NCBI RefSeq assembly: GCF_011761945.1
Contig: NZ_JAASQV010000002.1
Location: 124,001 to 188,000, forward strand
Direction: 5' to 3'
Length of the DNA: 64,000 nucleotides
DNA from: Sphingomonas leidyi
Lineage (GTDB): Bacteria; Pseudomonadota; Alphaproteobacteria; Sphingomonadales; Sphingomonadaceae
Numbering within the stretch: position 1 is the first letter of the stretch; each line of letters begins with the position of its first letter. This document shows, piece after piece, positions 1 through 7,271 of this stretch. Below the pieces are notes generated by a model. That model worked only from the letters and a program-made list of their open reading frames with translations, was not told the origin of the DNA and did not search any database. Both the position numbers and the translations under genes were made by a program.

Positions 1-56
1 CGGGCCTGATCGTCCGCGTGCGATTTCCCGCGTCGGAGCAAGGCGCGACATTCTAA
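1..56 (+). CDS. 3' end of an upstream gene (partial)
   Basis: An open frame enters the window and stops at TAA 54-56. It encodes a tail that reads GLIVRVRFPASEQGATF. The GG/GLIVRVRFP-like ending resembles the last beta strand of histidine-kinase ATPase domains, but only 17 residues are visible, so this is a guess. No function is assigned. Confidence 0.3.
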   Translation, partial: GLIVRVRFPASEQGATF

Positions 57-96
57 TTTTGCAATGTAACGCTCCAGGTACGGTTTCGGACGGGAC

Positions 97-114
97 AAGT
101 CACAAGACTGTCAT
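97..114 (+). promoter_or_regulatory. Putative Pho box upstream of the phosphatase/TonB-receptor operon
   Basis: Two 7-mers, AAGTCAC (97-103) and CTGTCAT (108-114), sit 11 bases apart with the A-rich spacer AAGA. The PhoB consensus is two CTGTCA(T/C) repeats with an 11-base period. The second repeat is a perfect match and the first matches at five of seven positions. The site lies 72 bases upstream of the first gene of an acid phosphatase operon, which is the expected context for phosphate-starvation control. No clear -10 was identified. Confidence 0.5.
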
Positions 115-185
115 TCGGCGAACCTAGCGCCACCCCTGCCAAGGCCGGCAACGCATCGCCGGCCCATATTGGGGTTGACTGGAAC

Positions 186-1217
186 ATGACTCGGAAATGC
201 TGTGCTGCGGCGCTCGCCGTGGCAGGAATGCTTGCGCCCATCTGCAGCTGGGCGCAACCGGCGATGCACGCCGACTATCGGATCGTGGACCGGATCCCCG
301 GCGCGGACGGCGGCTGGGACTTCGCCAGCGTCGATCCCGCGGCCGGCCGGCTCTATGTCGCGCGCTCCAACGGCATCATGGCGGTGGACCTGTCCGACCG
401 GAAGGTGACCGCCGCGCTGGCGCCCGCGCATCGTGCCCATGCCGTCCTGCCCATGCCCGGCACCCGGGAGATCGTCGAGACCGACGGCGAGACCGGCCTG
501 ACTCGCTTCATCGACGGCGCCACCGGCGCAGTGACGGCGGAAGTCGCCACCGGCGCCAAGCCCGACGCCGCCTTTCTCGATCCCGCCACCGGCCTGGTCG
601 CCGTGATGAATGCCGGCGACGGCACGATCGCGCTCGTCGATCCCGTGCGCCATGCGCTGGCCGGCAAGATCCAGGTCGGCGGCGGCCTCGAGTTCGGCGT
701 CGCCGACGGCAAGGGCCTGGGCTATGTCAACATTGAGGACAGGAATGCGATCGCCGTCGTCGACCTGAAGGCGCGCCGCGTCCTCAAGTCGATCGCGCTG
801 CCCGGCTGCGAGGGGCCGACCGGCCTCGCCCTGGTCGCGAACGGCACGCGGCTGATCAGCGCCTGCGCCAACAAGGTCGCGATGATCGTCGACGTCGCCG
901 CCGCCAAGGTCGCCGGCAGCTTCGCGATCGGCAGCGATCCGGACGCCGTGCTCGTCGACCCCGCACGCGGGCTGGCCTTCATACCCTGCGGCGGCACCGG
1001 CACGCTGGAAGTCGTCGACATCGGCGACGCCCGGCACATCCGCCACGCCGGGACGATCCAGACCCAGGTCGGCGCCAAGACCGGCGCGATCGATCCGCGC
1101 AACGGCCGCATCTACCTGCCCGCCGCCACGCTCGCCGCGCCCGAGGCCGGCGCCAAGCGCGGCAAGCCCGTGCCCGGCAGCTTCGTCGTGCTGGTCCTCG
1201 CCCCCGTCCGCTCCTGA
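186..1217 (+). CDS. Secreted YncE-like beta-propeller protein
   Basis: The protein has 343 residues. It begins with a Sec signal peptide (about residues 1-23, ending CSWAQ). Repeated blade-like motifs follow, such as AAGRLYVARSN, GLVAVMNAGDG, GLAFIPCGGTG and RNGRIYLPAA, typical of YVTN/YncE seven-bladed propellers. These periplasmic proteins usually act as binding or scaffold modules and their ligands are poorly known. It is the first gene behind a putative Pho box and is followed 27 bases later by an acid phosphatase and then a TonB receptor. A role in handling phosphorylated substrates is therefore inferred from context only. The start has a weak ribosome binding site. Confidence 0.82.
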   Translation: MTRKCCAAALAVAGMLAPICSWAQPAMHADYRIVDRIPGADGGWDFASVDPAAGRLYVARSNGIMAVDLSDRKVTAALAPAHRAHAVLPMPGTREIVETDGETGLTRFIDGATGAVTAEVATGAKPDAAFLDPATGLVAVMNAGDGTIALVDPVRHALAGKIQVGGGLEFGVADGKGLGYVNIEDRNAIAVVDLKARRVLKSIALPGCEGPTGLALVANGTRLISACANKVAMIVDVAAAKVAGSFAIGSDPDAVLVDPARGLAFIPCGGTGTLEVVDIGDARHIRHAGTIQTQVGAKTGAIDPRNGRIYLPAATLAAPEAGAKRGKPVPGSFVVLVLAPVRS

Positions 1218-1244
1218 ACGCCCCCTCGAAACGGAGACCATCCC

Positions 1245-1973
1245 ATGTTCCTGCGCACTCGCTTCATGCTGCTGCTCGCCGGCGCCTGCCTCGCGGTTCC
1301 GGTCGCGGTAAATGCCCAGCAGGCACCGGCAGCCAAGCCGGCCAAGACCTTCAAGCTGCTCCGCGCCGAGGATTTCCCGGCCGATGGCATCGTCCCGGCG
1401 CCGCCGGCCCGCGGATCGGACGTCGAGAAGCTCGAGCTCGCCTATCTCCACGCGCTGATCGCCGGCACTTCGCCCGCGCGGATGGAGCAGGCGCGCCGGG
1501 ACGACGCGCATGAAGACCCCTCGATCTTCGACCAGGCGATGGGCATCGACCTGAAGACGCTGCCGGCGACCTGGGAACTGCTCGGCCTGGTCCATAATGA
1601 CGCCAACCTGGCGGCCAATATCGCCAAGGAGCATTTCGCCCGGGTCCGCCCCTGGGGCGTCGATCCCACCATGCCGAACTGCGATGCCGGCAAGGGCAAG
1701 CAGCCGACCCGCAGCTATCCGAGCGGCCATTCGACGCTCGGTTATTCGGTCGGCCTGATGCTGGCGACGCTGGCGCCGGCCAAGGCCAGGGCCGTGCTCG
1801 ACCGTGCCCGCGACTATGCGCTCAGCCGCGAGATCTGCGGCGTGCATTTCCCGTCGGACACCGAGGCGAGCCATGTGATCGCCTCCATCGCGGTCGCGCG
1901 CATCCTTGCCAGCCCGGCCGCCGCCGCGCGCATCGCCGCGGCCCGCGCCGAACTCGCCCGCATCGCCCAGTGA
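1245..1973 (+). CDS. Class A non-specific acid phosphatase (PhoN/PAP2 superfamily)
   Basis: This is a 242-residue secreted protein with a signal peptide ending near residue 25 (VAVNAQ). The full class A phosphatase signature is present in order: K128-x6-R135-P136, P159-S-G-H162, and S194-R-x5-H201-x3-D205. These residues form the vanadate/phosphate pocket, with H201 as the expected phospho-histidine nucleophile. The enzyme should release inorganic phosphate from organic monoesters in the periplasm. A GGAG ribosome binding site precedes the ATG. It lies between a beta-propeller gene and a TonB receptor, apparently in one operon. Confidence 0.93.
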   Translation: MFLRTRFMLLLAGACLAVPVAVNAQQAPAAKPAKTFKLLRAEDFPADGIVPAPPARGSDVEKLELAYLHALIAGTSPARMEQARRDDAHEDPSIFDQAMGIDLKTLPATWELLGLVHNDANLAANIAKEHFARVRPWGVDPTMPNCDAGKGKQPTRSYPSGHSTLGYSVGLMLATLAPAKARAVLDRARDYALSREICGVHFPSDTEASHVIASIAVARILASPAAAARIAAARAELARIAQ

Positions 1974-2016
1974 ATCCTTGCCAGTGAACCTTTGAACGTC
2001 CCGAGGGGGAAACGAC

Positions 2017-4467
2017 ATGAAGCCTCAAACGCGCATCGCATTGCTCATCGCCGGCAGCCTTCCGGCGCTCGCCTGCGCCACTGCCGCCCAGGCCCAGACC
2101 GCCGCGGTGGCCGACGACGGCCAGACCAAGTCGACCAGCGCCAACGATGCCGGCCAAGCCAACGACAAGCAGTCGCTGACCTCGTCCGACATCATCGTCA
2201 CCGGTTCACGCACCGCGGAGAGCGCGCCGCTCACCGCGTCGCTCACCACCACCCAGCCGCAATCGGCGGTCAGCCGCGACTATATCGACAACACCACCCC
2301 GGCCGCCGACTTCAACGAGCTGATCGCGCTCACCCCGGGCGTCTCGATCACCGGCGCCGGCAACGGCTATGGCTTTGGCGAGACCAAGGCAGTCATCCGC
2401 GGTTTCCAGGACGGCGAATACAACATCACCTATGATTCGATCCCGTTCGGCGACACCAACAACCCGACGCACCATTCGACTGCCTTCTTCCCGTCGAACA
2501 CGATCGAGACGGTCGTGGTCGATCGCGGTCCGGGCAATGCCAGCCAGCTCGGCCAGGCCAGCTATGGCGGCAACCTCAACATGTATTCGCGCGCGGTGAA
2601 GGACCAGATGGGCGGCCAGGTCCAGGCGATCGCCGGCCCGTGGAACTCGTTCATCGGCCGCGCCGAATTCCAGAGCGGCGCGATCCAGAGCCTGGGCGGC
2701 ACGCGCATCGTGCTGACCGGCCAGATCATGCAGTCGGACGGCGCGCTCACCTACTCCCCGGTCGCCGGCAAGAATCTCTACGGCAAGGCAGTCGTGCCGA
2801 TCGGCGCGTCGAACACGCTCACCGTGATGAGCACCTGGAACCGCAACCACTATTACCAGTCGGACGTGGCCAAGGGCGCCACCTGCGGCAGCGCTACGAA
2901 GGGCATCGCCGGCTTCGCCAACGCCGCGCTGGGCCCCGACGGCCAGCCGCTGACCCAGCTCAGCGGCACGAATTGCGCGGCGAGCTCGAACGTCGGCGTC
3001 TATGGCAAGAATTACGGGCTGACCAACGATCCCACCACGATGGACTATTGGCGCTACAACCGCACCGACAAGACCACCGATTTCTCCTATCTGCGCCTCC
3101 AGAGCGAGCTGGGCTCCGGCTTCTCGATGGACAATCGCGTCTACATGTACGGCTACACCAACAACACGCTGTCCGGGAACAGCGGCACGGTGGTGACCGG
3201 CTTCGCCGGCGCCGGCACGCCTGCCTCGCCCTATGTCGCGGTGACCAAGGCCGGCGACGTGCTCGGCTACAACAAGATGAACAAGTACCGGGTGCTCGGC
3301 TATATCGGCCAGCTCAACTACAGTTTCGCGCTTGGCAAGATCCGGTTGGGCGGCTGGTACGAGCATGCCGATACCGATCGCCACCTGGTCGATCTCGACA
3401 TGACCACCGGCGCGCTGTCGTTCAACGAGAAGTTCAACAACGGCAACGGCTCCGCCGCCCAGAACGCGCTGCCGTCGACTGCGCTGGCCGCGATCCAATA
3501 TGTGCAGCATTCGAACTGGAGCCAGTACCAGCTGTTCGGCGAGTTCGAGATCCGTCCGATCGACAGCCTGGCGATCACGCCGGGCGTCAAATATGTCCAC
3601 TTCACCCGCGGCGTCGACGCGCTGGTCAACCAGAAGTCGCGCGGCCCGATCGACACCAGCCAGACCTGGACCAAGACGCTGCCGTTCCTGACTGCGAACT
3701 GGGAGGCGATGACCAACTGGTCCTTCTACGCCCAATATGCGCAGGGCATGTACGTGCCCGACCTGTCGAGCTTCTATTCGACCTCGGGCTCGCTCTCGAC
3801 CGCGCTCGATGCGCTCAAGCCGCAGACCACGACCAACTACCAGGTCGGCACCGTCTGGCACGGCGACAAGGTCTCGATCGACGTCGACGGCTATGTCATC
3901 AACGTCAACAACAAGATCGGCACCTGCACCACGGTCGGCTGCGACACCACGCTACTCGTCAACATCGGCCAGGTCCGCTACAAGGGCGTCGAGGGACAGC
4001 TCAGCCTGATGCCGGTCCGCGGCCTCACCCTGTTCGCCAACGGCTCGTACAATTACGCGCGCAGCGTCACCACCGGCGCGCAGATCGCCAAGGCGCCGTT
4101 CGGCACCGCGGCGGCGGGCTTCGTGTATCGCGACCAGGGCTTCCGCTTGTCCTTCAACCAGAAGTACACCGGCCCGCAATATGCGACCGAGTTCAGCGGC
4201 AATCCCAATCTGCGCCTCTATCGCATCAAGCCCTACAGCGTCGGCGAGTTCGCGATGAGCCAGGAAGTCGGCGAGCACTTCCGGCTGGGAATAACCGTCC
4301 AGAACGTGTTCGACAGCCGCGCGGTCACTGCCATCTCGAGCAGTTCCTCGGGCGCGCCGACCACCGTCGTGAACGGCGTCAGCTACCAGAACGGCTATGG
4401 GCAGGGTGACCAGTTCAACTTCCTGCCGCCGCGTTCCTTCCTGGTCGACGCACGCATCAAGTTCTGA
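2017..4467 (+). CDS. TonB-dependent outer-membrane receptor
   Basis: This is an 816-residue receptor with a signal peptide (ends ATAAQAQ, about residue 27) and a TonB-box-like SDIIVTGSR near residue 60. A plug domain (LIALTPGVSITGAG, then VIRGFQDGEYNITYDSIPFGD) is followed by a long beta-barrel ending in an aromatic strand (FLVDARIKF). The start has a GAGGGG ribosome binding site. It is transcribed 43 bases after the acid phosphatase gene, so a phosphate-containing compound is a reasonable cargo, although the sequence does not identify the ligand. The plug lacks features that would point to siderophores or cobalamin specifically. Confidence 0.9.
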   Translation: MKPQTRIALLIAGSLPALACATAAQAQTAAVADDGQTKSTSANDAGQANDKQSLTSSDIIVTGSRTAESAPLTASLTTTQPQSAVSRDYIDNTTPAADFNELIALTPGVSITGAGNGYGFGETKAVIRGFQDGEYNITYDSIPFGDTNNPTHHSTAFFPSNTIETVVVDRGPGNASQLGQASYGGNLNMYSRAVKDQMGGQVQAIAGPWNSFIGRAEFQSGAIQSLGGTRIVLTGQIMQSDGALTYSPVAGKNLYGKAVVPIGASNTLTVMSTWNRNHYYQSDVAKGATCGSATKGIAGFANAALGPDGQPLTQLSGTNCAASSNVGVYGKNYGLTNDPTTMDYWRYNRTDKTTDFSYLRLQSELGSGFSMDNRVYMYGYTNNTLSGNSGTVVTGFAGAGTPASPYVAVTKAGDVLGYNKMNKYRVLGYIGQLNYSFALGKIRLGGWYEHADTDRHLVDLDMTTGALSFNEKFNNGNGSAAQNALPSTALAAIQYVQHSNWSQYQLFGEFEIRPIDSLAITPGVKYVHFTRGVDALVNQKSRGPIDTSQTWTKTLPFLTANWEAMTNWSFYAQYAQGMYVPDLSSFYSTSGSLSTALDALKPQTTTNYQVGTVWHGDKVSIDVDGYVINVNNKIGTCTTVGCDTTLLVNIGQVRYKGVEGQLSLMPVRGLTLFANGSYNYARSVTTGAQIAKAPFGTAAAGFVYRDQGFRLSFNQKYTGPQYATEFSGNPNLRLYRIKPYSVGEFAMSQEVGEHFRLGITVQNVFDSRAVTAISSSSSGAPTTVVNGVSYQNGYGQGDQFNFLPPRSFLVDARIKF

Positions 4468-4474
4468 TGGCCAA

Positions 4475-4619
4475 GGGTGCCTGCCGCGTCAGAGCGCGGT
4501 GGGCACCCCAGCCCGGACGGCTCGCGTTCGGTCCGAGATGGAGGAGAAGCGAGGCACAGTTTACCCCGTATTTCCTTCAGGAAAAGGCCAGGAAGGTTGA
4601 AATACCTTGCTTCCTGAAG
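4475..4619 (+). terminator. Hairpins between converging TonB receptor and nrdA genes
   Basis: Two inverted repeats fill the convergent gap. The first pairs 4475-4488 with 4495-4508 (GGGTGCC...GGCACCC, two mismatches) just after the receptor stop. The second pairs CTTCAGGAA (4575-4583) with TTCCTGAAG (4611-4619). Neither is followed by a strong T tract, so terminator function is likely from position rather than proven. Confidence 0.45.
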
Positions 4620-4660
4620 CCCGGCCCCGACGAAGGTTTACGATTCCGTGGGATGTCCAG

Positions 4661-6595
4661 TTACTGGCAGGCTAGGCACTCATCATAATCCGTCGACTCG
4701 CCCAGGTTGAACTGCGGCTTCTCGATCGTGTTGTCGGCCTCCACGCCGCCCGCGAAGCCGGCGCGCTGCACCGACTTGGAGCGGAGATAATAGAGCGACT
4801 TGATGCCGAGCTCCCAGGCGCGGAAGTGGAGCATCAGCAGGTCCCACTTCTCGACGTCCGCCGGGATGAACAGGTTCAGCGACTGGGCCTGGTCGATATA
4901 GGGCGAGCGATCGCCGGCCAGCTCGAGGATCCAGCGCTGGTCGATCTCGAACGAGGTCTTGTAGACGTCCTTCTCTTCCGGGCTGAGGAAGTCGAGGTGC
5001 TGGACCGAGCCGCCCTGCTCGAGGATCGAGTTCCACACCGCATCCGAGTTCTTGCTCTTCTCGCTGAGCAGCTTCTCCAGATAGGGATTCTTGACCGAGA
5101 ACGAGCCCGACAGCGTCTTGTGCGTGTAGATGTTGGCCGGGATCGGCTCGATACAGGCCGAAGTGCCGCCGCAGATGATCGAGATCGACGCGGTGGGCGC
5201 GATCGCCATCTTGCAGCTGAAGCGCTCCATCACGCCCATGTCGGCCGCGTCCGGGCACGGCCCGCGCTCCACCGCCAGCGCCATCGACGCCTGGTCGACC
5301 TGCGCCTTGACGTGCTTGAACATGCGCAGGTTCCAGCTCTTCGCCATTGCGCCCTCGAACGGGATGTTCCGCGCCTGGAGGAAGGAGTGGAAGCCCATCA
5401 CGCCCAGGCCGACCGAACGCTCGCGGCTGGCCGAATAGGCGGCCTTTTCCATGCCCGGCTCGGCCCGGTCGATATAATCCTGCAGCACATTGTCGAGGAA
5501 GCGCATCACGTCCTCGATCATGCCGGTCTCGCCCTTCCACTCCTCCCAGGTCTCGAGGTTGAGCGAGGAGAGGCAGCACACCGCGGTGCGCTCATTGCCC
5601 AGATGATCCTTGCCCGTGGGCAGCGTGATTTCCGAGCAGAGGTTCGACGTGGAGACCTTGAGGCCCAGATCGCGATGATGCTTGGGCATGTTCGAGTTCA
5701 CATGGTCGGCGAACACGATATAGGGCTCGCCGGTGGCAAGACGGGTCTCGACCAGCTTCTGGAACAGCGCGCGCGCATCGACCTTGCCCCGCTCGGACTG
5801 GTCCTTGGGCGAACGCAGCACCCATTCCTCGCCGCCCCGCACCGCTTCCATGAACGCATCGGGGATCAGCACGCCGTGGTGCAGGTTCAGCGCCTTGCGA
5901 TTGAAGTCGCCCGACGGCTTGCGGATCTCGAGGAACTCCTCGATCTCCGGGTGCGAGATGTCGAGATAGCAGGCGGCCGAGCCGCGGCGCAGCGAGCCCT
6001 GCGAAATCGCCAGGGTGAGCGAATCCATCACGCGCACGAACGGAATGATGCCCGATGTCTTGCCGTTGAGGCCCACCGGCTCGCCGATGCCGCGGACATT
6101 GCCCCAATAGGTGCCGATGCCGCCGCCGCGCGAGGCGAGCCAGACATTCTCGTTCCAGGTGTCGACGATGCCGTTCAGGCTGTCCGGCACCGAATTGAGG
6201 AAGCAGCTGATCGGCAGGCCGCGGCCGGTGCCGCCGTTCGACAGAACGGGCGTGGCGGGCATGAACCACAGCTTCGAGATATAGTCGTAGATGCGCTGGG
6301 CATGCGGCTGATCGTCGGCATAGGCCGAGGCGACGCGCACGAACAGGTCCTGGAAGGTCTCGCCGGGCAGCAGATAGCGGTCGCGCAGCGTCTCCTTGCC
6401 GAATTCGGTGAGCAGCGCGTCGCGCGAATGATCGACCTCGACATCGAACGCGCGCGGCGCAACCGCCTTGCTGTCGTTCCGCTTGCGCGCCTTCGGTGCC
6501 GCCTTGGCGACATCGCTCGCGGCCGGCTTGCCGGCAGTGGCGGGGGCTTCGGCGACGGTCTCGTTCACGCTGTTTTCCGTGTCCCTGAATTCCAT
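4661..6595 (-). CDS. nrdA: Class I ribonucleoside-diphosphate reductase, alpha subunit
   Basis: This 644-residue protein reduces ribonucleoside diphosphates to deoxyribonucleotides in the cytoplasm. Key residues are visible: C131 (PISCFLNS) and C340/C341 as the redox pair, N318-x-C320-x-E322 (NLCSEI) for the thiyl-radical site, the radical-relay tyrosines in SLYYLRS, and a C-terminal CLAC shuttle pair. The first 50 residues are low-complexity and the N-terminal ATP-cone typical of long NrdA is missing. That suggests reduced or absent overall activity regulation. ATG 6595 is preferred over GTG 6604 because it has an AGGGG-type ribosome binding site. The beta subunit nrdB is not adjacent on either side. 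Confidence 0.96.
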   Translation of the reverse strand: MEFRDTENSVNETVAEAPATAGKPAASDVAKAAPKARKRNDSKAVAPRAFDVEVDHSRDALLTEFGKETLRDRYLLPGETFQDLFVRVASAYADDQPHAQRIYDYISKLWFMPATPVLSNGGTGRGLPISCFLNSVPDSLNGIVDTWNENVWLASRGGGIGTYWGNVRGIGEPVGLNGKTSGIIPFVRVMDSLTLAISQGSLRRGSAACYLDISHPEIEEFLEIRKPSGDFNRKALNLHHGVLIPDAFMEAVRGGEEWVLRSPKDQSERGKVDARALFQKLVETRLATGEPYIVFADHVNSNMPKHHRDLGLKVSTSNLCSEITLPTGKDHLGNERTAVCCLSSLNLETWEEWKGETGMIEDVMRFLDNVLQDYIDRAEPGMEKAAYSASRERSVGLGVMGFHSFLQARNIPFEGAMAKSWNLRMFKHVKAQVDQASMALAVERGPCPDAADMGVMERFSCKMAIAPTASISIICGGTSACIEPIPANIYTHKTLSGSFSVKNPYLEKLLSEKSKNSDAVWNSILEQGGSVQHLDFLSPEEKDVYKTSFEIDQRWILELAGDRSPYIDQAQSLNLFIPADVEKWDLLMLHFRAWELGIKSLYYLRSKSVQRAGFAGGVEADNTIEKPQFNLGESTDYDECLACQ

Positions 6596-6622
6596 GACTC
6601 TCACCCCTGAAAAGCTTCACCG

Positions 6623-6642
6623 GCCTTCCCCCGGGGGAAGGC
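6623..6642. repeat. 20-base perfect palindrome in the nrdA leader
   Basis: GCCTTCCCCC is followed directly by its reverse complement GGGGGAAGGC. It sits about 30 bases upstream of the nrdA start, within the expected leader. The same CCTTCCCCCGG/CCGGGGGAAGG arms recur at 44688-44718 between converging genes, so this looks like a dispersed REP-type repeat rather than a gene-specific operator. Confidence 0.7.
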
Positions 6643-6774
6643 ATCAAATCCCGACTCGAAGGGGCTGCCGATCCTAGCATCGACGCGGCCGCGCGCGAAG
6701 AACAAAACATGTCCATCGCACTTCGTCCCAGGCACGAATCGACCCCTTCCGCATATGGGTATGCGGCGGCGCGT

Positions 6775-6822
6775 CCACCAGTGCTTGAGCTTGCCCCTCA
6801 GTGCAACCACAACAGATTGTGC
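6775..6822 (-). promoter_or_regulatory. Tandem candidate NrdR boxes upstream of nrdA
   Basis: The 16-mer at 6807-6822 contains CACAACAGATTGTG, an inverted CACAA/TTGTG repeat that matches about 12 of 16 positions of the NrdR consensus (aCaCwAtATaTwGtgt). A weaker copy (about 9 of 16) begins at 6775, exactly 32 bases away. Paired boxes three helical turns apart are characteristic of NrdR, the zinc-finger/ATP-cone repressor of ribonucleotide reductase genes. The boxes lie roughly 180-230 bases upstream of the nrdA start. Confidence 0.5.
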
Positions 6823-7085
6823 CAATCCGAGTCCGCGCACAAGACCCGAAATGGTTAATTTCCACAACGTTTCGTCGCTAAAATGACTCGGTTCGTGGCA
6901 CCTGCATATCTGCTGCAATGCCGCGACGCGCGGACTTTCCTAGGGTTTGCGAAAGGCAAGGGAACGAACGCGGAACGTTAATTTTTTTCGCGTGGAGGAA
7001 TCCGGGGGACCACAAGGGCTTGTGGTCGGCCGCATGATCGCACCGCAGAGGATGGCGATCGCGGCGCGGACGCATCCGCCTTCCG

Positions 7086-7114
7086 CCATCATCCCCGCAA
7101 AGGCCGGATGACGG
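7086..7114. repeat. REP-like palindromic element
   Basis: CATCATCCCCGC, a short AAA loop region, then GGCCGGATGACGG form an imperfect hairpin. The arms match the CGTCATCCCCGC family found at about 10.2, 12.0 and 21.9 kb in this window. Confidence 0.6.
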
Positions 7115-7271
7115 ATGGAATCTCGTAGTTCCGGGCTCCCTTGCCCTCCCGGTGCGCAGTTGCAGTCCACGCAACCGAGCGTTGCCGATTGCGCGATATT
7201 CAATCAGACTTGCCCGGGTCTAGAGGCAGTCCTTTGGCGGATCGTTTCGCCGCGAGCGGGATTATGTCGGG

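Larger units (their letters stand above)
6596..7271. other. Divergent intergenic region between nrdA and the efflux genes
   Basis: This 676-base stretch holds no convincing gene. It contains a 20-base perfect palindrome next to the nrdA start, two candidate NrdR boxes, an AT-rich stretch near 6850-6990 likely to hold promoters, and a REP-like element at 7086-7114. Short frames inside it have no coding character. Confidence 0.6.

Noticed and set aside
53..241. 62-codon frame near the window start
   Set aside because: It overlaps the signal peptide region of the propeller gene and the Pho box region, with no coding features.
111..2018. 635-codon reverse-strand open frame opposite the propeller and phosphatase genes
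   Set aside because: It is an Arg/Gly/Asp-rich shadow frame of GC-rich codons. The forward genes carry signal peptides and complete enzyme motifs.
6838..6853. Third NrdR-like half-site (GCACAA) 30 bases beyond the main box
   Set aside because: Only the first half matches. The second half has no resemblance to the consensus.
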